From the NCBI GenBank assembly GCA_030430025.1, contig JAUIGR010000011.1:1-64000 (forward strand): DNA of 64,000 bases. The letters run 5' to 3'. How positions within the stretch are numbered: the stretch's first letter is position 1; each line of letters opens with the position of its first letter. Source of the stretch: Gammaproteobacteria bacterium (GTDB lineage Bacteria; Pseudomonadota; Gammaproteobacteria; Xanthomonadales; Marinicellaceae). The translations under genes and the position numbers were made by a program. The notes beneath the pieces are model-generated. The model did not search any database and was not told where the DNA came from. It saw only the letters and a program-made list of their open reading frames with translations. Positions 46,427 through 55,556 of this stretch are shown here, one piece after another.

Positions 46427-47158
46427 TTAATTTTTAACTTGTCTTAATTGCGTCAAATAGTAATTAGCCGCTTTCTTGTTCCCTATTTTTGTTTCTATTT
46501 CATAACCAACCTTTAACATATGTTCATCTAATTTGGCCACACTCTGTAATCTTTGCAAAAATGCACGTGCTTTCATGTTATTATTTTTTGCAGCAGAAAT
46601 AATAACCATGTTGTAAAGAGATATGGGTAATTTTGGATTAATGCTCAATGCTTTCCTTAAATGCTCTTCTGCTTGATCATGTTGCCCTCCTCGTACCAAG
46701 CACACACCCGCATTTTCATGCGCAGTTTCTGGTGTTTTATAAAATGGATTAGCAATGGTCCTTCGATAATACTTCACTGCCTCGATGTACTCGCCTTTTT
46801 GACACAGATAAGTACCATAATTATTCAAGATGGTTGGATCTGAGGGTGCGTATTTTACAGATAACTTATAATGCCTCTCTGCCTCTATTGTGGCATTCAT
46901 CGTTTGATAGACTGTGGCAATGGCAGAATGAGCAATCGCTAATTTAGGGTTATAACGTAATGCTTTTTTTAACTTATCCAAAGCCGTGTCATAATCGCCA
47001 CGTTCAAAGTAGGCTACTCCCATACGTACATTGAGCATTTCTTTACTGTTATTGTCAACTTTTTCAATATCCGATTCTTCATAACTCTGTCTGGCTGGAT
47101 TCGAACCACACCCAAACAAAGCTAATAAACAAAAAGTCACAAAAAACACTTTTTTCAT
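46427..47158 (-). CDS. pilF: Type IV pilus biogenesis lipoprotein PilF/PilW
   Basis: 243 residues with a lipobox (ALFGCGSN, Cys17), so an outer-membrane lipoprotein. The mature part is built of about six TPR repeats ('RMGVAYFERGDYDTALDKLK', 'AYNYGTYLCQKG' type). PilF guides PilQ secretin assembly. It overlaps rlmN by 4 nt and precedes rodZ by 12 nt, the canonical gammaproteobacterial order. Confidence 0.92.
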   Translation of the reverse strand: MKKVFFVTFCLLALFGCGSNPARQSYEESDIEKVDNNSKEMLNVRMGVAYFERGDYDTALDKLKKALRYNPKLAIAHSAIATVYQTMNATIEAERHYKLSVKYAPSDPTILNNYGTYLCQKGEYIEAVKYYRRTIANPFYKTPETAHENAGVCLVRGGQHDQAEEHLRKALSINPKLPISLYNMVIISAAKNNNMKARAFLQRLQSVAKLDEHMLKVGYEIETKIGNKKAANYYLTQLRQVKN

Positions 47159-48252
47159 ACCAACTCCATAGCGAGTCTATTTTCCTGAGTTGAACGACGT
47201 GTTCTATCCATAAATTCACCTGCCAACTGGCCACAGGCCGCAGCTATATCGTCACCTCGTGTCTTCCTCACTGTCGTAATATAACCAGAAGACATACAAA
47301 TTTGTTTGAAGCGCTCGATATTCTCAATCTTAGATTTTTTAAAAGAACTTCCAGGAAAAGGGTTAAATGGGATCAAATTAATTTTACTGGGGATATGTGA
47401 TAGCAACTTAACTAAAGCACGAGCATGTTCTTCTTGATCATTAACCCCATCAATCAAAGTATATTCCCATGTGATTCTGGATTTTTTCTTGTCTTTAACA
47501 AAATTCGAACAGGAATCTAGTAACATCTTAATGTTATATTTTTTATTTAGTGGCACCAATTTATTTCTTAACTCATCAAAAGGTGCATGCAATGATATAG
47601 CTAAAGACACATCAGCATCTCGAGCTAACTGATCTATTTTAGGAACCATCCCGGCGCTACTCACCGTCACCCGCCTGTTCGCAAAACCAAACCCCAAATC
47701 ATCCCTCATAATATTCAATGCAGGCAATACGTTATTGTAGTTAGCTAAAGGCTCACCCATACCCATCATCACTACATTAGTGATTTTACGGTTTTTGTTA
47801 TGATGGTCTAATCGTTTAGAGGCTAACCAAACTTGTGCGATAATTTCGGCAGTGCTCAAATGGCGATTAAATCCTTGAGCTCCTGTAGCACAAAAAGTAC
47901 AATTGAGAGAACAACCTACTTGAGATGACACACATAAAGTGCCTCTGGTATCTTCAGGTATATAGACCATTTCTATGGCATTAATATCATCAACCTTCAA
48001 AAGCCATTTCACTGTTCCATCAATTGACTTTTGCTCACTAATCAAGTCAGGAACAGTTATTTTATAATCTGTTTGTAGACGAGCTCTCAATGCTTTGCTG
48101 AAATTGCTAAATTTATCAAAGTCAAGAGATTGTTCTCCATATATCCATTTCATTAATTGAGATGCACGAAATCGCTGTTCACCCAAATTGGTAAACAACG
48201 CCTCTAAGCCAGCTCGATCATAATCAAGCAAATTGGTTGATAGATTAAACAA
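47155..48252 (-). CDS. rlmN: Dual-specificity 23S rRNA/tRNA adenine-C2 methyltransferase RlmN
   Basis: 365 residues. Radical-SAM cluster motif C114-x3-C118-x2-C121 in 'VGCSLNCTFCATGAQG', and the C-terminal methyl-carrying cysteine at about 340 ('DIAAACGQLAG'). Further signatures are 'GMGEPLANYNN' and 'ISLHAPFDELR'. It methylates A2503 of 23S rRNA and A37 of some tRNAs. It follows ndk by 4 nt. Confidence 0.95.
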   Translation of the reverse strand: MFNLSTNLLDYDRAGLEALFTNLGEQRFRASQLMKWIYGEQSLDFDKFSNFSKALRARLQTDYKITVPDLISEQKSIDGTVKWLLKVDDINAIEMVYIPEDTRGTLCVSSQVGCSLNCTFCATGAQGFNRHLSTAEIIAQVWLASKRLDHHNKNRKITNVVMMGMGEPLANYNNVLPALNIMRDDLGFGFANRRVTVSSAGMVPKIDQLARDADVSLAISLHAPFDELRNKLVPLNKKYNIKMLLDSCSNFVKDKKKSRITWEYTLIDGVNDQEEHARALVKLLSHIPSKINLIPFNPFPGSSFKKSKIENIERFKQICMSSGYITTVRKTRGDDIAAACGQLAGEFMDRTRRSTQENRLAMELV

Positions 48253-48256
48253 AAAA

Positions 48257-48676
48257 TTAACTCAATTCTATCGCTGAAAAAAAGTAAGCAATTTCTCCAG
48301 CGGCGGTCTCTGGTGCATCAGATCCATGAACAGCATTAGCATCGATACTTTCAGCAAAATCAGCACGAATAGTTCCTGCCTTTGCTTCTTTAGGATTTGT
48401 TGCTCCCATGATTTCACGATTTTTCAAAATCGCACCCTCTCCTTCTAGCACTTGAATCATTACAGGGCCAGAAGTCATGAACTCAACCAAATCTCTAAAA
48501 AATGGACGTTCTTTGTGAACTGCATAGAAACCTTCTGCCTCCGATTGGCTCAAATGTTTCATTTTTGCAGCAACGATTTTTAGACCCTTGTCTTCAAACC
48601 GCTGATAAATCTTTCCTATAACGTTTTTAGCAACCGCATCAGGTTTGATGATTGATAAAGTTCTTTCTGTTGACAT
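48257..48676 (-). CDS. ndk: Nucleoside diphosphate kinase
   Basis: 139 residues. The active-site histidine is H117 in '[20 protein letters not shown]'. It balances nucleoside triphosphates. First gene of the ndk-rlmN-pilF-rodZ operon; its 312-bp upstream region is very AT-rich and is shared with the divergent tetR-fad operon. Confidence 0.95.
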   Translation of the reverse strand: MSTERTLSIIKPDAVAKNVIGKIYQRFEDKGLKIVAAKMKHLSQSEAEGFYAVHKERPFFRDLVEFMTSGPVMIQVLEGEGAILKNREIMGATNPKEAKAGTIRADFAESIDANAVHGSDAPETAAGEIAYFFSAIELS

Positions 48677-48912
48677 TCTTTTACTCCAAAGAGGAATTTA
48701 TTTCAAGAAATTTTCTTTAAAATCTGAGATTTACAAGAAAGTTTAAATTTAAATTTTAACTTTAATCATCTGACTTCATAGAGACAAGTGAATAAATTAA
48801 AGTTAAAAAAGCCCGAATTGTATCAATTTATTCTTCAAAACGAAACAGCCAAATCTTAACAAAGCCTTATTAAACAAAGTTCTTCTTCCTCATATGGTTG
48901 TCTTCAATTGTA

Positions 48913-48928
48913 TCAAACGAACGTTTGA
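48913..48928 (+). promoter_or_regulatory. PsrA-like operator
   Basis: The 16-bp palindrome TCAAACG-AA-CGTTTGA contains CAAAC-N4-GTTTG, which matches the G/CAAAC-N2-4-GTTTG/C site of the fatty-acid regulator PsrA. It lies about 60 bp before the TetR gene and upstream of the putative -35, so autoregulation of the tetR-fad operon is likely. Confidence 0.6.
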
Positions 48929-48959
48929 ATTGCTTTGATCGAAGCAATTAGATTACAAT
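48928..48959 (+). promoter_or_regulatory. Promoter with a second palindrome, tetR-fad operon
   Basis: AATTGCTT (48928-48935) and AAGCAATT (48942-48949) form an inverted repeat directly after the PsrA-like operator. TTGCTT (48930-48935) and TACAAT (48954-48959) with an 18-bp gap make a plausible -35/-10 pair. The palindrome covers the -35. Confidence 0.5.
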
Positions 48960-48988
48960 GCCAGCATATTTGATTTTGTCATTTTTTA

Positions 48989-49609
48989 ATGAGCACATTA
49001 TCTACCAAAGAACGCATTCTCAACACCACCGAACAATTGATAGCTGATAAAGGATTTTCTGGCATTTCCATTAGGAAAATTAGTCATGCAGCTCAAACCA
49101 ACTTAGCAGCTATTAATTATCATTTTGGTAATAAGCAACAGCTAATCAATGCCGTGCTGGAAAGGAGGTTGAACAATTTATTTGACATCAGGCAAAAAAT
49201 GCTGAATGACCTCAATCAAGGTAAAAAGAAAGCTTGTGTACTTGAACAAGTATTACACGCTTTTATTGCCCCTGCTTTGTACATGATCAATGATAAAAAT
49301 CAGGGAGGCAAAACATTCATGCTAGTATTAGCAAGAGCTTATGCTGAACAAGGTGAATACTTGCATCAGTTAATGACCACGCGATACACGAATACCATCA
49401 AGAAATTTGCTGATGCCATCCATCGTTCTGTGCCTCATTTGGACAAGGAAACCGTTTTTTGGCGTTTCCATTTTATTATTGGTTCATTAACTTATGCCAT
49501 GAGCGACTTTGGAGCCTCCAGTATATCAAAACAAATGTCCGAATCTGATTACTTTAATAGATCTGTTGATGAATTAATCCAATTTGCAGTGCAAGCATTA
49601 CAAGCCTGA
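48989..49609 (+). CDS. TetR-family regulator, PsrA-like, of fatty-acid degradation
   Basis: 206 residues. The N-terminal helix-turn-helix ('STKERILNTTEQLIADKGFS', 'ISIRKISHAAQTNLAAINYH') and the C-terminal DUF1956-type domain fit PsrA-like regulators. It is the first gene of an operon whose other members are fadE-, fadB- and fadA-like, and a matching palindrome lies in its promoter, so it probably represses the operon until a long-chain acyl-CoA or fatty acid releases it. Its TGA overlaps the next ATG by one base. Confidence 0.85.
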   Translation: MSTLSTKERILNTTEQLIADKGFSGISIRKISHAAQTNLAAINYHFGNKQQLINAVLERRLNNLFDIRQKMLNDLNQGKKKACVLEQVLHAFIAPALYMINDKNQGGKTFMLVLARAYAEQGEYLHQLMTTRYTNTIKKFADAIHRSVPHLDKETVFWRFHFIIGSLTYAMSDFGASSISKQMSESDYFNRSVDELIQFAVQALQA

Positions 49610-51942
49610 TGTTGACCTACTTCACTACTTTATTTGTATTGAGCGTTACATCGGCTTTTTATAGATGGCCTTTTTGGCTATTATCCTGTTTATGGTTCAT
49701 CACACCATTTGTATTTTATAAACTGAAATTCATCACTAATACACAAGGAATTATCACATTATTTCTTATGCTCAATATAATGGCACTGATCAATATCAGA
49801 CCCATTAGACGCTGGTTAGTGACCATCCCAATTTTGCAAATATTTAATAACAAAGACAGTAATAGCTGGGCTAAATTCAAACGCATTGATAGTGGTTGGT
49901 TAGCCACAGACTTTGAAAAAAAACTGTTTAATGGCCAACCTGACTTCAAAGTCCATTTTCAAGATAACAAAATCAATACCGCTGGTATACAAAAATTAAT
50001 CAAAACATTCAAGAAACAATGGCCTCTTGAAAATAAATCTTTTGCTGAACAACTAAAGGAATTACATTGGCAAGGTTTAATGCTACCTACAACATATGGC
50101 GGTTATGGGCTCAATGTTGGACAATTGTCTGCCTTTATACAACACGTCGCTGAACATGAACCACTGTTAGGTGCTGCCTTAGGCATTCTTAACTGCGAAT
50201 CTGTCATTACATTAATCAATCAACACGGTTCAAATGAACAAAAAAAACATTGGCTACCCGCTTTTGCCTCAGGAAAAAAACAGGCTTTCTTAACACCAAC
50301 ATTTCTTTATGAATTACTTGAGAATAATCAATCTTCAATAGAAGGCCGGATTGACCTGATAACCGAAAATGGTCAAACAACACCTGGAATACGTTTGAGT
50401 TTTGATGATGTCATTTTACTAGGCACTCAGGAATCAAATATTTTCTATTTGGCTATTCGTGTTACTGACTTCACTAACGAACTCAGCAATAAAACACAAC
50501 TGGGTACTGCTTTGTGTCTTTTTGATGTTGACAATGATCGAATCAAAATCAAAAAAGGGAATGCGACCTTCAAAGGTCTTTTGCAGTATTTTCAACTCCG
50601 TGGAGATAACATCTTTATTCCCTTAACTCAAATCATAGGAGGATTTGGTTCAGTTAATCAGGGAATTAAACAACTTTATCAGCTTCAAGCCTTTGCTGCA
50701 GGTTTATGGCCAGCAGCTGTCTCTCTGCCCGTACATAAAAATGCCACATTAATTTCTTGGTACTTCGCTCACATTAAGAAACAAAATAGTCGTGCTCTAC
50801 TCGATTACAAACTAGTAAAAAAACAACTGAACCAATTATTTTCTCACAGCTACCGCCTCCAATTACTCAACAAAATGAGCATGGCAAATGAAGGTCATAC
50901 ACTGAGCTACAGTCACATATTATTTAAAAATACGATATTAGATACATCAATGAACCAATTAAATTGGCTACGCACAATTTTAGGTTCCCACGCGCATAAT
51001 ATCAAAAGCCAGAACAACCTCAATCAATACTTTAGAATCAAACATTTAAGCATGGAACTAGATGGAGATAGTTATCAAATTAATCAATTACCGTTAATGA
51101 AAAAAGTGGCATTGTCAGCACATCCTTATTACGCTCAAGAAATCGAACTGATGGCCTCTAAAGAAATTAATCATAAAGCATTAGACCGTCTATTATTTAA
51201 ACACGGAGGACTGATCTGTCACCAATTAGCCAAAGTTTGGGTTCATGCCATTCGTACTTCGTGGTTGGGACGTTGGTTCTGGAAAAAAAGCAAATACCAA
51301 AATTTTGTCAAAAGAATGACTGCCAGTTACGCTCTTATTGCAGATATAGCACTTTTGAAATGGTCTATAAAAAGTCAATCAAATACAGAATTCACGGGGT
51401 TCTTAGCAAACTGTAACCAACAACTGGTATTATTGATGGGTCTTATCTCTGAACATACCCAGAACAATAATGATGCAAAAACTAATTTTTTATTAAAACT
51501 TTCATTAAAAGATTGTTTTTATTTGACTCAAAAATCTTTGAATCAAACTATTAACAGTGCTTTTTCTCGATTCACTGCCTTAATATTAAAAATTATCATT
51601 TTTCCTTTTGGCAAACCGTTTCATCGAGCAAGTTTTTCTTCCGAATTCAGTGGCAACTTAGCAACAGATGAAGAGCTGATTGGACAAGAGCATAGCATGT
51701 TGCATCAAATAGCCAAAGCTTCACAACAATTAAGGGAAGTACAAGCCACAGAAACAGCTGTCAAAAATGCCACAGGTATGGCTTTAACCACCAAAAATCA
51801 CCAAGTCTTAATTAACCGAACATTAGCAGCGGGGATTATCAGCGTGGAACAGGCTGAACGACTGCGCTCAGCCTATAGTGCCATACTCGACATACAGTTA
51901 ATAAACCATTTTGGAAATCATAATGAAAACCAAAAAAATTAG
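49609..51942 (+). CDS. fadE: Divergent FadE-type acyl-CoA dehydrogenase
   Basis: 777 residues with two or three N-terminal hydrophobic helices, as in the membrane-linked FadE of E. coli (814 residues). The family opening 'MLPTTYGGYGLNVGQLSAF' and 'NQHGSNEQKKHWLPAFASGK' are kept. The usual flavin/substrate segment 'FALTGPLAGSDAG' is replaced by 'AFLTPTFLYELLENN', and the glycine-rich 'GGKGIIMGPNN.LGR' and 'VEGANIL' blocks are eroded to 'ILGSHAHNIKSQNN' and 'ELDGDSYQ'. It may be a low-activity, differently specific or structural homologue. It lies between tetR and fadB in one operon, and the C-terminal FadE domain (about 520-770) is recognisable ('LATDEELIGQEHSMLHQIAK'). Confidence 0.75.
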   Translation: MLTYFTTLFVLSVTSAFYRWPFWLLSCLWFITPFVFYKLKFITNTQGIITLFLMLNIMALINIRPIRRWLVTIPILQIFNNKDSNSWAKFKRIDSGWLATDFEKKLFNGQPDFKVHFQDNKINTAGIQKLIKTFKKQWPLENKSFAEQLKELHWQGLMLPTTYGGYGLNVGQLSAFIQHVAEHEPLLGAALGILNCESVITLINQHGSNEQKKHWLPAFASGKKQAFLTPTFLYELLENNQSSIEGRIDLITENGQTTPGIRLSFDDVILLGTQESNIFYLAIRVTDFTNELSNKTQLGTALCLFDVDNDRIKIKKGNATFKGLLQYFQLRGDNIFIPLTQIIGGFGSVNQGIKQLYQLQAFAAGLWPAAVSLPVHKNATLISWYFAHIKKQNSRALLDYKLVKKQLNQLFSHSYRLQLLNKMSMANEGHTLSYSHILFKNTILDTSMNQLNWLRTILGSHAHNIKSQNNLNQYFRIKHLSMELDGDSYQINQLPLMKKVALSAHPYYAQEIELMASKEINHKALDRLLFKHGGLICHQLAKVWVHAIRTSWLGRWFWKKSKYQNFVKRMTASYALIADIALLKWSIKSQSNTEFTGFLANCNQQLVLLMGLISEHTQNNNDAKTNFLLKLSLKDCFYLTQKSLNQTINSAFSRFTALILKIIIFPFGKPFHRASFSSEFSGNLATDEELIGQEHSMLHQIAKASQQLREVQATETAVKNATGMALTTKNHQVLINRTLAAGIISVEQAERLRSAYSAILDIQLINHFGNHNENQKN

Positions 51943-54289
51943 AAAAGTCGCCATTCTTGGCGCAGGAGTAATGGGATCTCAAATAGCCGCTCATTTTGCC
52001 AATGCGGGTATTGCCACACTCCTTTTTGATCTGGCATCAACCGAAGGTCCGAAAAACAGCATCGCCACCAAAGCATTGGTATCGTTAAAAAAACTAAAAC
52101 CAACACCTTTGGGTTCAGCCAATGTACTGGGCTTAATCGAAGCTGTCAATTATCAACAAGATCTGGACAAACTTAAACAAGCTGATTTGATCATTGAAGC
52201 AGTGGCTGAACGCATAGATATCAAAAAATCGGTCTATGAAATGATTGAACCCTATTTACACAAAGATGTCATTTTCACTACCAACACCTCAGGGTTGAGC
52301 ATCAGTGAATTAGCGTCAGTCTTACCTGAATCAATAAAGCATAGATTCTGTGGAGTTCATTTTTTTAACCCACCACGCTACATGCATTTAGTCGAAATTA
52401 TCCCGACTGCTCATACTGATCAAAGCATTTTAGCCAATTTGGAAGTCATTTTAACAACTGTTGTTGGTAAAGGAGTGATCATTGCTAAAGACACTCCAAA
52501 TTTCATTGCTAACCGCATTGGCGTTTTTTCAATTATTTCCACCATGCACCATGGAGCCGCTTTCAATTTACCCTTTGAAACTATTGACGCCTTGACTGGT
52601 GTGTTGATTGGGCGTCCTAAGTCAGCCACCTTCAGAACTGCTGATGTAGTCGGTTTGGATACTCTCGCACACACTATTACCACCATGAAAAATGGTCTGC
52701 CAAACGACCCATGGTTACCACATTTTGAACACCCCGATTGGATGACCGCTCTGATAGAAAAAGGCGCATTAGGGCAAAAAACGGGTGCTGGTGTTTACCT
52801 TAAAAAAGGTAAAGAAATCTTAGTTCTTGATAGTAAAACCGGTGAGTACCGACAGCAGAATGCTGACATTGATCTTCGAGTTTTAGACATCTTGAAAAAA
52901 AGCAAACCGCAAGAGCGATTGCTGCAATTACAGGCACTAAAAGATTCTCCACAAGCTCAGTTTTTGTGGTCAATCTATCGAGATCTATTCCATTATTGTG
53001 CGATCCACTTAGCTGATATCGCTGACAGTGCTCGTGATATTGATTTAGCTATTCGTTGGGGTTTTGGTTACACCCAAGGACCATTTGAAACATGGCAGGT
53101 TGCTGGTTGGAATAACATCACAGCCTTGATTCAACAAGATATCAGTAATGGTTTGTCCATGGCCAACATCAATCTACCCAACTGGGTGAATAGTATCGAA
53201 GGAGTCCATACCCAAGCGGGTTCATACTCAGCATCCAAAGGTATCTATAAACCTCGTTCAGCTGCTGAAGTGTATCAAAGACAACTATTTCCTGATTGCT
53301 TGATTTCAGAACGGGCTAGCTATGGCGAAACCATCTTTGAAGATGACGAATTCAGAATGTGGCACCAAAATGATGGCATCGCCATCGCCTCATTTAAAAC
53401 CAAAAAACACATCATCTCCCAAGGCGTTCTGGCAGGCATCCAAAAAGCCATTACCATTGCTGAACAAGATTACAAAGGCTTAGTTATTTGGCAAACAGAA
53501 GAGCCTTTCACTTTAGGTGCTAACTTAGCACCCGCTGCCATGGCGATTGCTAATGGCCAAGTTGATAAAGTAACTGCTTTAGTTAACACTTTTCAACAGA
53601 CTTCTCAAGCGCTGCGTTTTTCATCGGTACCAACCATTTTGGCAACACGTGGTATGACCTTAGGTGGAGGTTGTGAATTTTCCATGCATGCTACAGGGGT
53701 AGTCGCAGCATTCGAAACTTACATTGGTTTAGTTGAAGCAGGCGTTGGCTTGTTACCTGCGGGTGGCGGACTTAAAGAAATCGTTCGTCGTACAGCATCA
53801 GAATCTTTTGGTAAAGACCTCTACCCTATGTTAGAACACTACTTCAAGAAAGTGGCCATGGCGTCTGTCGCTGGTAGTGCCAAGGAAGCTATCGACTGGG
53901 GATTTTTGAAAACTAACACTGATGTAGTATTCAACGTTTACGAACTGCTTTATGTTGCTAAAGCTAAAGTCACCTTCTTACATAAAACAGGTTATATTGG
54001 ACCAATAGAAGAACAAAACATACGTGTTGCAGGTATGCCAGCCATTGCCAATATGGAAATGATATTAACTAACATGTTAGAAGGTCACATGATATCACCA
54101 CATGATTATGAAATCGCCAAGCGCATTGCGATTGTTATGGCGGGTGGTTACATCGATGCCGACTCATTGGTCACAGAACAATACCTGTTAGACCTAGAAC
54201 GTAAATACTTTATGGAATTGATACAAATGCCCAAAACATTAGCTCGTATCGAACATACCTTAAAAACTGGCAAACCTTTGCGTAACTAA
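51923..54289 (+). CDS. 3-hydroxyacyl-CoA dehydrogenase / enoyl-CoA hydratase (FadN-type fusion)
   Basis: 788 residues from the ATG at 51923 (a TTG at 51911 is also in frame). Two 3-hydroxyacyl-CoA dehydrogenase modules come first: 'VAILGAGVMGSQIAAHFANA', 'TNTSGLSISELA', 'FCGVHFFNPPRYMHLVE' (about 1-290), then a linker, and a C-terminal enoyl-CoA hydratase (about 480-700) with 'RGMTLGGGCEFSMHATG' and 'LVEAGVGLLPAGGG', the likely catalytic glutamate lying there. The order dehydrogenase-hydratase is the reverse of E. coli FadB and matches FadN/Bacillus-type fusions. Part of the tetR-fadE-fadB-fadA operon; 19-nt overlap with fadE. Confidence 0.92.
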   Translation: MKTKKIRKVAILGAGVMGSQIAAHFANAGIATLLFDLASTEGPKNSIATKALVSLKKLKPTPLGSANVLGLIEAVNYQQDLDKLKQADLIIEAVAERIDIKKSVYEMIEPYLHKDVIFTTNTSGLSISELASVLPESIKHRFCGVHFFNPPRYMHLVEIIPTAHTDQSILANLEVILTTVVGKGVIIAKDTPNFIANRIGVFSIISTMHHGAAFNLPFETIDALTGVLIGRPKSATFRTADVVGLDTLAHTITTMKNGLPNDPWLPHFEHPDWMTALIEKGALGQKTGAGVYLKKGKEILVLDSKTGEYRQQNADIDLRVLDILKKSKPQERLLQLQALKDSPQAQFLWSIYRDLFHYCAIHLADIADSARDIDLAIRWGFGYTQGPFETWQVAGWNNITALIQQDISNGLSMANINLPNWVNSIEGVHTQAGSYSASKGIYKPRSAAEVYQRQLFPDCLISERASYGETIFEDDEFRMWHQNDGIAIASFKTKKHIISQGVLAGIQKAITIAEQDYKGLVIWQTEEPFTLGANLAPAAMAIANGQVDKVTALVNTFQQTSQALRFSSVPTILATRGMTLGGGCEFSMHATGVVAAFETYIGLVEAGVGLLPAGGGLKEIVRRTASESFGKDLYPMLEHYFKKVAMASVAGSAKEAIDWGFLKTNTDVVFNVYELLYVAKAKVTFLHKTGYIGPIEEQNIRVAGMPAIANMEMILTNMLEGHMISPHDYEIAKRIAIVMAGGYIDADSLVTEQYLLDLERKYFMELIQMPKTLARIEHTLKTGKPLRN

Positions 54290-54301
54290 TAGGAGACCAA
54301 C

Positions 54302-55486
54302 ATGAAACCTGTATACATCGTAGAAGCCGTCAGAACACCGATTGGAAAAGCGCCTCGTGGCATGTTCAACAAAACTCGTCCTGACGATTTATTGGCCTGT
54401 TGTTTGAAGACTATCATAAGTCGTAACCCCTCTTTTGACCCACAAAATATTGGCGATGTGGTCATTGGTTGTGCTATGCCAGAGGCTGAACAAGGGATGA
54501 ACGTAGCACGAATCGCTGCTTTACTCGCTGGCCTACCTGAATCAGTGCCCGCCATGACTATCAATCGCTTTTGCTCTTCTGGTATTCAAGCAGTGGCCAT
54601 CGCAGCCCAACAAATCGCCACAGGTCAAATGGATGCAGCGATTGCTGGTGGCACAGAAAGCATGAGTATGGTACCCATGATGGGACATAAAATTGCCATG
54701 AACCCTGCGGTTTTCCAAGATGATCAAGTAGCCATTGCCTATGGCATGGGCATCACTGCAGAAAAAGTCGCAGAACAATGGAAAATCAATCGCCATGCAC
54801 AAGATGAATTTGCAGCTAAATCTCATGAAAAAGCTTTGAAGGCTATCGAGCAAGGTTACTTTAATGATGAAATCATTGATTATAAAATTACTTCATCAGA
54901 ACCAAACTTAAGTACAGGAGAAGTAATTATATCAACCCGTATAGTTAATACTGATGAAGGTCCAAGACCTGGCTCAACTCCTGAGACGCTGTCAAAGTTA
55001 CGTCCTGTTTTCCGTTTGGATGGTTCTGTGACTGCAGGTAATTCATCACAAATGTCTGATGGTGCTGGCGCTTTGCTATTATGCAATGAAGATGTACTGA
55101 AACGTGATAATTTAACACCCATTGCAATTTTCCACGGTTTCTCGGTAGCCGGTGTACCTCCTGAGATTATGGGTATTGGTCCGATCAAAGCCATTCCTAA
55201 AGTGCTATCACTCACTGGTATCAAGCAGAATGATCTGGATTGGATTGAATTGAATGAAGCTTTTGCCGCCCAATCATTAGCGGTAATTGATGAATTAGAG
55301 CTCAACCCAGAAAAAGTCAACCCTAATGGAGGAGCCATTGCGCTGGGTCATCCTTTGGGAGCCACTGGTGCTTGTCGTGCTGCTACGGCAATCCATGGTT
55401 TGCGCCGAACTGGCGGCAAATACGGGATGATCACGATGTGTATTGGCACAGGCATGGGCGCAGCAGGCATCATTGAGGCATTATAA
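54302..55486 (+). CDS. fadA: Acetyl-CoA acyltransferase (3-ketoacyl-CoA thiolase)
   Basis: 394 residues. Nucleophile C91 in 'INRFCSSGIQAV', catalytic histidine in 'GGAIALGHPLGATG' and the second cysteine in 'ITMCIGTGMG'. It performs the final thiolytic step of beta-oxidation and follows fadB after 12 nt with AGGAG before the ATG. Last gene of the fad operon. Confidence 0.94.
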   Translation: MKPVYIVEAVRTPIGKAPRGMFNKTRPDDLLACCLKTIISRNPSFDPQNIGDVVIGCAMPEAEQGMNVARIAALLAGLPESVPAMTINRFCSSGIQAVAIAAQQIATGQMDAAIAGGTESMSMVPMMGHKIAMNPAVFQDDQVAIAYGMGITAEKVAEQWKINRHAQDEFAAKSHEKALKAIEQGYFNDEIIDYKITSSEPNLSTGEVIISTRIVNTDEGPRPGSTPETLSKLRPVFRLDGSVTAGNSSQMSDGAGALLLCNEDVLKRDNLTPIAIFHGFSVAGVPPEIMGIGPIKAIPKVLSLTGIKQNDLDWIELNEAFAAQSLAVIDELELNPEKVNPNGGAIALGHPLGATGACRAATAIHGLRRTGGKYGMITMCIGTGMGAAGIIEAL

Positions 55487-55493
55487 AGGATCA

Positions 55494-55530
55494 ATTCTGG
55501 AACAAGTCTATTCTGAACTTGTTCCAGAAT
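55494..55530. terminator. Strong stem-loop between fadA and the helicase gene
   Basis: ATTCTGGAACAAGT (55494-55507) pairs perfectly with ACTTGTTCCAGAAT (55517-55530) over a 9-nt loop. It lies 8 nt past fadA, converging on the helicase gene. There is no U-run, so it could be a 3' stabilising stem or a rho-assisted terminator. Confidence 0.6.
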
Positions 55531-55556
55531 CCATCTAATGCACTTTCATTTGAGCA

